Under the pieces are notes generated by a model. That model worked only from the letters and a program-made list of their open reading frames with translations, was not told where the DNA came from and did not search any database. A program made the position numbers and the translations under genes. Below, piece by piece: positions 56,754-64,000 of a stretch of 64,000 nt of DNA; the first letter of the stretch is position 1; the number at the start of each line of letters is the position of its first letter. Source of the stretch: Marthasterias glacialis (Eukaryota; Echinodermata; Asteroidea; Forcipulatida; Asteriidae); contig OU452236.1 of the NCBI GenBank assembly GCA_911728455.2, positions 9,542,171-9,606,170 of the forward strand, read 5' to 3'.

Positions 56754-57382
56754 TTTGACTGTTAACGTTTCTTCAGAATCCCAATTTCTGATGGAGTTTT
56801 CTGCCTTCACAGCTCAACCTTCTTATCACGGACGGTCGGATAAACTGCTCTGCAGTCGCCTAGTGGCATTGTGCGCACAATCACAACTTGTCATACTCTG
56901 TGTTTGTTTACGTACATCGGGCCATAGCAACTGCTACCATTATGATTTTCGGGGCAAATAATTTTGTTTTAAAGGTGTAAATGATGCATTTTCCTTCCTC
57001 ATAAATTTACATAAGACTCCTTTTTTTCAATATAACAACAAAATTTACAATATTCGGAGAAAATTTATAAATATTTCTCGCTATTTGAGGATAAAAAGCA
57101 CAGCACAACCTTGTTCACAGGTTATATTCTTTGTACGCACTGAACAAATTTGAGTTCAATCACTTTGAAAACGAGCATGCTGTAGAGGTCTAATTATAAG
57201 CATCCAGAGAGGGCGCTATATACATTATTTTATGCAAATTAGTGCTATTGTTACGGCTAAATTAAACTTGCCAACAAAAGTTATAAACTTTGCGAGAGCT
57301 TGAGAGAGTTGCGTAAAGAATTTGTCAGCTGCACAAAAACAGTCCACTTTTTAGCCTCAAAAGTAATAAAACCCAGAAAAGC
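56754..57382. promoter_or_regulatory. Divergent promoter between ODAD3 and the small plus-strand gene
   Basis: 629 bp between opposing start codons. It contains a forkhead core TGTTTAC (56905-56911, within TGTTTGTTTAC). Eight bases on is an RFX-type half site in GGGCCATAGCAAC (56919-56931; 3' half RGYAAC matches, 5' half poor). Forkhead (FOXJ1) and RFX factors jointly drive motile-cilium genes, which fits ODAD3. Transcription starts are not visible. Confidence 0.6.
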
Positions 57383-57771
57383 ATGGCTGAAAACGACACC
57401 AGCGATAAATCTTCGCCTTTGGAGGCGACTTTGATGGCTAAACTGATCCGTGAGCAGCACGAGAGCAGTGGGTCGGTGATGTTCCAGCCGGGGAAAGCAC
57501 AAAAGAAGCTGCCGTCGTCCGAGCGGTTGGCCAGTCTCTACGAAGTGGACTATGCACCGAAGACCGTGAAACCATCTGAGCCTAGACCGTGTTCCGTCAC
57601 CAGGAGGAACAACCCACACCCATCTCATGTAAGATCTTTTATTCAAATGAAATCAAACCCCAAATCGATTTGTGGTGGTTTAACAAAGATTCCACTCCAG
57701 CAATGACCTTTTTTTTGCAGCTCAAAAGAAAACCTCCTAAATTAAACTCAAAGTCAAACAATAAAAATTAA
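57383..57771 (+). CDS. Small two-exon gene, unrecognised, divergent to ODAD3
   Basis: Exon 1 is 57383-57628 (82 codons from MAENDTSDKSSPLEATLMAK) and ends at CAT|GTAAGA. A 92-bp intron ends in TTTTTTTTGCAG. Exon 2 is 57721-57771 (LKRKPPKLNSKSNNKN, stop), with AATAAA two bases after the stop (57773-57778). The 98-residue product is basic at its C-terminus, with a KPSEPRPCSVTRRNNPHPSH segment, no signal peptide and no membrane helix. I do not recognise a family. Its head-to-head position with ODAD3 suggests co-regulation and a possible ciliary or sperm role, which is inference. An alternative is that exon 1 splices to a farther exon. Confidence 0.6.
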
Positions 57772-57779
57772 AAATAAAA

Positions 57780-59010
57780 TATGAAACTTCGAAGATTTTT
57801 TTTACATTACGTTTAATCTTCCAAAGTTCATGTTGTGCTTTCAATTTATAAATCTGGGCACCACAAACACTTGAACAGAAATGGCGGCTTCCATTATTTG
57901 AAACTAACATGCTCAATTAAATTCAATTGTTATAATATCACAACTTAAATCCAGCATAGTAGTAAGTAAAGTTCGGATAAATAGTAATAATAATTAATTT
58001 AAAAAAAAAAGGCTGAGGTTTATAATTTATTTGTATTTATTTGTTGCTGGGGACGGCCCGGCTGCCATGGTGTTGACCACGCTATCACCAAGGCTAAACT
58101 CATTCATAATCAACACTTGTCTCACCACATGATTTAATATTTGCCCCACCATCATAAAGATTTCTATAAGATATAAGATATTGCAACCCATGAAATGTAC
58201 GCCATGTTTATCTCCACTATTTGCTTATTATGTCGATCTTGTTGGCGTCTTCGTTATGTAAACGTGTTCCGGACTTGCACTACAAGTTCTTTTCACACAG
58301 TGTTCCACACGTAAACACGGCGCAAATCTTATAAATATTAATTGTGTGGATCTATTACAGGTTTACCATGCGGGGTTTGATGCCGCCTTTGTAACGGGCA
58401 TGTAAATTGAAAAGGGTAACATTGTTTCCGTACGAATAGACATATCGAACTACGCATGTATAAAACATGATACGGAAACTTGAGCTCTTCTTACGTGCCT
58501 ATTTACGGGGATATTATTCAATTAGACAGCAGTAGATTACACTTTTTTTTGTTATAATGACATAAATGCTTACGGGATCATTTCTATACTTCCGTTGATG
58601 ATTTAAGTTCCCCGTGAAAAAGTAAGAACAAAACATAGTTTGGGCAGTTTTAAAAACCAAGTCCAGCTAATAATTAAAACTCTCTGTAGATTTTTATTTA
58701 GTGTAGTGCGCAAAACAATATCTGTGTTTCTGTCAATGTTAAAAGAAGAAAAAGCGGTACAAATTAAAATAAAAAAATCCGCTTATTAGTTTAATAATAA
58801 TAGCAGGCTTTGGTGAACAGTCAACGGAGATGTGACATTAAAGGGACACATTGCCTTCAAATCTCCTCAAACTTTGCTGTTTGGAATTGATCCTTATCCT
58901 TTTAAGAGTTTTTCATTCAATACACCTACAGTGTGGTGTAAATAGTGGTCTATAGTAATTAAAAAATGCATCTCGAAAATACATCCAGGGGAACCACAAA
59001 TTACATACAA
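57780..59010. other. Intergenic, mostly single-copy
   Basis: Nothing coding seen. TTAAAGGGACACATTGCC at 58838-58855 looks like the left end of a TTAA element (compare 37465). No matching right end was found. Confidence 0.4.
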
Positions 59011-59016
59011 ACTTTA

Positions 59017-59076
59017 CGGTCCGCCATTTTGTGGCGTCAACAATTTTGTTCTACAAACAAAACGGTGGACCGTGTT
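59017..59076. repeat. Short hairpin repeat
   Basis: ACGGTCCGCCATTTTGT and ACAAAACGGTGGACCGT are inverted with two mismatches around a ~25-bp loop. Confidence 0.6.
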
Positions 59077-59169
59077 TGTTTTCTTCACTTAATTAATTAA
59101 ACAAAAACTACACATTTCAAGGGAAATTTATGTGAATCATAATAATCTACTTTTAAAGTATCTTTCCAA

Positions 59170-59545
59170 TCATATATTTTTATTTATTTATTTTTCTTTT
59201 TTATGGAAGTTGCCAGACACACAAGGCCTGTAAGCCACTCGAGGTGTGGGCTACAAATCAGCTGTTTTCCCAGCTAGGGGCCATTGCCACCTACTCCCGG
59301 GGCTGAAACAGAATTACCCCCTTTACAGTCCGTAAGGATGTAGGCTAAGGCTTGGGTATCATCCATCAGAAGCCTGGCTGGTAGAGCAGAAAGCTCATAC
59401 CTCCCTAACTTTTACGAATCAATTCAGGTTAAGTGCCTTGCTCAAGGACACAAATGTCATGACCGGGACTCGAACCCACACACTCCGATGACTCAGCCAC
59501 CAGAGCTTGAGTCTGACGCACTAACCACTCGGCCACGACACGCCA
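59170..59545 (-). mobile_element. tRNA-derived SINE
   Basis: The minus strand begins GTGTCGTGGCCGAGTGGTTA (A box), with GTGGGTTCGAGTCCCGGTCA (B box) ~65 bases on, resembling a type-II (Ser/Leu-like) tRNA. The body follows with GTGTCCTTGAGCAAGGCACT, a motif shared by SINEs of many animals, and an A/T-rich tail near 59170-59200. Confidence 0.85.
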
Positions 59546-60267
59546 AAATTGAATTTCAATATAATTTTTATTTCACAACAAACGCAATTTATAGTCCAAA
59601 AGTGCCCAATCCGAAGGTAGGTGTCCCAATAATGATAATTGAATCACTGATCGGTATAATAAAGATCAGTGGATTGAACCCAATCGGGGAAAACATGGCA
59701 GCCTTGAGTGTAAATATTTTCCAAACGTAAAAAGACCAACTTCTCGCATTGTAAAATGGCTTAAAACAATAAATTGACATAGACTTTGAATAAGTTACGG
59801 GAGTGGGGGTACGCGACGAATTAAAAAACCTGAACTAAAAAAAGAAACCCATAAAAAACCCCAACAAACCAATTATTTGAGTTTATCAAAAAGATCGCAT
59901 TAGAAAGGGTCCCAATCCTTGCTCTATGATGAACTTTTACCATGGTTGTTACCATAGAAAAAGGATCCACACTTATTGTTTTACCATGGTTTTACTAACT
60001 TGATAGCTCCAACAGAATTATAGGATTATTATTATCACATTGCTAATCCAACCTGAAGCAGATTTTCTGGAGTACAAGATTGAACAAGCTATAAAGCGGG
60101 ATTGCTTTTGTATCACTGTTGACAATTCCTTTGTGGTTGGAGTGTCACTCATACAAAGCCCGGGCTCGCCTCAATGGAAGTTTTTGTCAATATTGAACAC
60201 GTAAACTGAGGTGGTGACCTCCTCGTGTGCCCTTCACAGACGACCCTGTGGGGCCCATCCGCACGCC

Positions 60268-60281
60268 GTACCCTTAGCAAC
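60268..60281. promoter_or_regulatory. X-box-like site upstream of the 60492 start
   Basis: GTACCCTTAGCAAC fits GTNRCC-(2 nt)-RGYAAC with one mismatch, 211-224 bp before the ATG. Candidate RFX site. Confidence 0.4.
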
Positions 60282-60491
60282 GGGGCCCGCTATGCACCCC
60301 TCAATACACTACGTGTCTAGTGCATTGTGTTCCATACCTTTGCACAGAGTTGCAGTTTACACAAACTTTTCAACATTACAACACATGGGAGTGGTGAAAA
60401 CTTTGGCTTTCCGCTCAGAATGTAGACAATTTTTGGTCGATTAATTTTTTGGACAAAATCTTTTTGTGAGAGTGAAGAGTGAAGAGCTAAC

Positions 60492-60512
60492 ATGGCAGTG
60501 ACGGCCGAATCG
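60492..60512 (+). CDS. Possible first coding exon (MAVTAES)
   Basis: GCTAACATGG context, seven codons, then a strong donor TCG|GTAGGT. A frame-compatible internal exon is at 62134-62247 (acceptor CATCACACAG, 38 codons starting CDHSACTLVNDNKQKEFPVP, donor ATG|GTAATA). The combined peptide is not one I recognise, and the gene would continue past the window. The X-box-like site upstream fits a cilia gene, but this is a weak call. Confidence 0.35.
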
Positions 60513-61034
60513 GTAGGTGTTTTAATTGATTTATAAACGGAAAAATATGTAACTTGTTTTTGCTCTATTTCTGTTTACAACGTCTGCTCTATGGTGATAG
60601 GACATCATTGCTTAGAAAGCGAAATATTCCCCGGATCCGGATTTGGAGTTTACACGCATCTGAAGACGTCCACACTTAATTTTAGGTGTTCATTTTTTGA
60701 CAAGTTTATTTGGTAAAATGCAATACAAAGGATATCATTGGGAAGGGAGGGGGAGGGGGAGGATTTGTAGAGCTAGCAATTAGATTTCAAGATTTTTTCG
60801 GAGGCAAAACAGACATTTATTTAATTACGACAGTTTAGTGTATATGAAAGAATGAGTCAACTTAAGAAAGACTTCTTTTTCATTAGGAAATTGAACTCTC
60901 CCTGAAGTCACGTTTTGATTATAGAGATAACCGGGTCCAATTCTACTGACTGATACTACATTGAAGGCTATACTTGGAAACTTAATAACATGCCGATCAT
61001 TGCAAGCTGTAAAATATCATGAAGTCGGCCGTTC

Positions 61035-61150
61035 AAGTAGATTGAAGATGAGCCGAGTATACTGTTCGGAACGTCGAAACCACAACGGCTCCTCCCAAAA
61101 GAGATTAATACATTGTTGTACCCGCAAGTTTATACTACAGTCATAGTTAA
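61035..61150. repeat. Dispersed repeat with GAGTATACTGTTCG motif, copy 1
   Basis: Reads TTGAAGATGAGCCGAGTATA, CTGTTCGGAACGTCG, then CTCCCAAAAGAGATTA and TTGTTGTACCC. Shares these blocks in order with 63530-63660. Confidence 0.65.
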
Positions 61151-61543
61151 CACAAGCCCATGTACAACAATGGAAATTGTCAAAGACCACTTTATGTGCA
61201 TATACATGAAATAACAAAACCTGAATAAGTTTAAGCTCAATAAATGGTCATTGGAGTCACGGAAATTATTGTGAAAAACCCGTACAGTTTTCACTGTTTT
61301 AGAACGTTGAGTTTTGGCCTCACGAGATCAAAATTCTTTGTTTTACCCATTTCTCAAAAACTAAAGAATTTTAGGCAAAAATAATTTAAGGGCAGTTTTC
61401 CATCATGGCCATCTTTGTACCGCGTAAGTAAATCTGTACACATTTGTGGGTTTTGATTTTCCCAATAGTGAATTTGGTCTTTAAATGCGCCATACATGAT
61501 TGGTAAAGCTGAGTGATAGTGTAGCGTTTTGACTTTGTCTGGT

Positions 61544-61574
61544 GTGGAGGGAGATTTTAATTTCTACCTCCATG
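61544..61574. mobile_element. 31-bp palindromic insertion with 7-bp target duplication
   Basis: GTGGAGGGAGATTTTAAT and TTCTACCTCCATG form a near-palindrome related to 39569-39604. It is flanked by GTCTGGT at 61537-61543 and 61575-61581. Confidence 0.8.
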
Positions 61575-62133
61575 GTCTGGTTCAATATTTACATGAAAAA
61601 ACAAACCTGTGAAAATTTGGGCTCAATCTGTCGTCTGAGTCAGGAGTGCAAACCGTGCACACTTTTCAGCATGTAAATACATCATCCTTAATTTCGGTAA
61701 TTTTTACAACCGAAATCAGCTGTTGGTTTTTTTTAAAGGTTTTCAGATACAGTTTTCTCAAATACGACAGCTTTTCCGAGGGAAATATTTCACTGAAAAA
61801 TTGGTTCTAATACGAACTTCATAAACAGTAAACTTCCTGATGACTGAACCTAAACAGTCGCGTTTTTTATCCTTACCAATCCTATAATGTTGTGCCTTAG
61901 ATTGACATTTCTGCCTACGAGCTGGATGGCAGAAACAAATTTCAAGCATCGAAAAAAAAATCGGTCACAATGTCTAGCTTGAGCAGCGTCAACTAGAAGC
62001 CAAATAGGGACTCAAAAGACCAGTTCTGCATAATAATGTCAATACAATATTTTACAAGGATCGAGAGACAACAGCTGTCATTGCATACAAGTAATGGCGC
62101 AGTTTGATCTTATTGAACTTTGTCATCACACAG

Positions 62134-62247
62134 TGTGACCACTCTGCCTGTACATTAGTAAACGACAACAAACAAAAGGAGTTCCCAGTTCCAATCTCTG
62201 TTGAGGTTTCTCTTTTGACAGAGACTAATTGTCTTGATCCGAACATG
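62134..62247 (+). CDS. Possible second exon of the gene starting at 60492
   Basis: 114 bp with phase 0 at both ends, bounded by AG and GT. The peptide reads CDHSACTLVNDNKQKEFPVP then ISVEVSLLTETNCLDPNM. The acceptor has only a moderate pyrimidine tract. Supported by frame and splice sites only. Confidence 0.3.
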
Positions 62248-62249
62248 GT

Positions 62250-63520
62250 AATATTTTTTTTATTTCAGCAGAACAAAAGTCTTAGTATGTTTTGATTAGG
62301 ACATGTTCTGTCCTTTGTTAGGATAAGTAATGTCGTCTTTAGAATGAAACTCATTAGAATAATTGACTTTTGAAACTCATTAGAATAATTGTTGACTTTA
62401 TGGAGGTGCCAGTGATATTGTCCAATAGTAGTCCAAACTACTCTAAATTATTCAGTAATATTCAAATACATCAGAGAAATGTTTAAGTGGGGTTTGTCAA
62501 ACACTTAAAATTCCTCTGAACCAGAAAAGCTTTATTTGTCTGTAGTTGTTTGGATAGGCCAGAAATATTGACTCTGTTAAGTTGACCAGGGAGCATAGTA
62601 GCCAGGTAGCAGTAACCACTCATCGTGTATAAATAATTCAAAGAGGAAAGCAACTAGGTCAACAGTATTTTACGCATAACAAGTACAATGCAGTGTTTTG
62701 GCAGAACTCCTACACTTGCTGATGCGGATTAATTTGTTTGGGTGTGGTCGGGTCAAAAAGTAACAAATTAACTTTGTGTAACCATGAACTTTTAAAAGGA
62801 AACTTACTCCTCTATTTAGTGTATTTCAGTGAATTTTAGTTCTCTAATTTTCAATACACACACAGTCCAACCATATGGTATACCATCAAATTCAGTGGTC
62901 GACTTATGATGAAAAAAAAGTTATTTTTTGTCAGGGACTGCACTGCAGTCAAATCTGATGGATATGTTAATTCTGGAAACTGAGACAAAAACATTGCTGA
63001 CTTTTAGGGTCTCCCAATTGCTATTTCCTTGACTTTTACAGTGTTTCTGATGGAACGATTGGTACTGGTATGAATTTTACGATCAGTGAGTTTTCAGATA
63101 AAAACTATGAAAGGAAGCAACCAGTATTACTACTCGTGGATAACTTTCGGGTACAACCATGTGTAGATCTCTCATGGGAGGAGTGTTGGCTCTAAAAAGT
63201 CTTACAGATAATAAGTACATGTTGGTAATTATCACAGAATCAGGGATGAGATTTGCCAATTATGAAAATTCATGAAAATGGTTTGCAGGTCTGGGTTCCC
63301 CCTTATTCTAGACCGGGAACCTCCAAGATATTACAATTCTGGGGGTTTACTGACTCTGTGCTTCACCACAAATACAAAAACTACAGGTTTGGACACAATG
63401 CAGACTATTTTTAATTCTCCATTTGGTGATTGCTTCACTTCTTTCAAGAAAGTCTGAATGCTCAAGGAGATTATGAGAAAATCCTGAAATCAGGAAAAAT
63501 CCTGAGAAATCTCACGACGG
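62250..63520. other. No gene recognised
   Basis: AT-rich, with a 20-bp direct repeat (GAAACTCATTAGAATAATTG twice near 62345-62395). Probably intronic if the gene at 60492 is real. Confidence 0.35.
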
Positions 63521-63529
63521 AAGAATATT

Positions 63530-63660
63530 CTTTCTCCTGAAGACCGCAGCAGAGTATACTGTTCGAAACGTTGAGGCCATACCATGAGATCTTTTCAGAT
63601 CCAACACTCCCCAAAAGAGATATGGTTGTGCCAGTAAAAGTACTAGTACTACTACTATAG
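63530..63660. repeat. Dispersed repeat with GAGTATACTGTTCG motif, copy 2
   Basis: CTCCTGAAGACCGCAGCAGA, GTATACTGTTCGAAACGTTG, then CTCCCCAAAAGAGATATGG and TTGTGCCAG. AGCAG and CTGTT can pair around AGTATA. The GAA-AACGT(C/T)G word after a hairpin is reminiscent of the ends of Penelope-like elements. That link is inference. Confidence 0.6.
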
Positions 63661-64000
63661 TAATAGTCACTATTATTCACAGCATGTAAAGCTTCAAACA
63701 TCACTTTTTTGCAACTCTGATAAAGATAGCCATGTTAGTATGATAGATCAAACAATAATTGCTAGTGATATCAACTTTTTGGGGGGCATTATTACAAATC
63801 ATGTATGACTGCCTCATCATGGCTACCTCTTTGCATCTTTCCAGGGGATTTGTGATCTTTGTTGACCAACAAAAGTAAATTCCTTGTACTGGATGTAAAC
63901 CAGGATTATCCAGTCTTTGTTGAGTTTACTCAGGGGTTGAGGATTACATAAGACCATTTGAAGATGGCAAACAACTTACATTCTGGGGATGCTACTCTCT

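Noticed and set aside
57589-57771. Alternative 60-codon frame through the intron of the small gene
   Set aside because: It needs read-through of a strong donor and acceptor pair. The spliced model keeps the frame of exon 1 and ends at the same stop.

Overview
This is a eukaryotic window: spliced genes, AT-rich sequence, and many SINE, LINE, BEL and small inverted-repeat elements. The one confidently named host gene is ODAD3 (CCDC151), a docking protein of motile-cilium outer dynein arms. A BEL/Pao retroelement, tRNA-derived SINEs and abundant MITEs suggest a marine invertebrate. An echinoderm such as a starfish is my best guess, but that is inference.

Layout. Positions 1-18426 hold two copies of a 4.8-kb tandem repeat. 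The second copy carries a small MITE and a large terminal-inverted-repeat (TIR) transposon (8067-17071) with a 6-bp target duplication, and inside that sits a very young BEL/Pao element (9755-16658). Positions 18427-31750 are transposon-rich: MITEs with AATAGACC ends, a TIR element whose arms carry 21-bp minisatellites and which encloses an integrase-core remnant, foldbacks, and a possible small gene start beside a perfect RFX X-box (29585-29598). Positions 31750-36980 hold a CR1/L2-like LINE fragment and dispersed repeats. Positions 36985-40530 are a ~195-bp tandem repeat split by two TTAA-flanked elements in opposite orientation. One of these carries a 36-bp near-perfect palindrome with an 8-bp duplication. 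Positions 40500-46810 hold a retroelement fossil, MITEs, a minisatellite and a tandem tRNA-like SINE array.

The gene-bearing part is 48266-62250. ODAD3 runs on the minus strand in 11 coding exons (547 codons assembled by me; every exon junction keeps frame). It shares a 629-bp divergent promoter with an unrecognised small two-exon gene on the plus strand. The promoter contains forkhead and RFX-type half sites, as expected for cilia genes. A third possible gene starts at 60492, also downstream of an X-box-like site. Most other open frames are chance frames or translated minisatellites.

Coordinates were read by eye. Percent identities are estimates and no database search was run.
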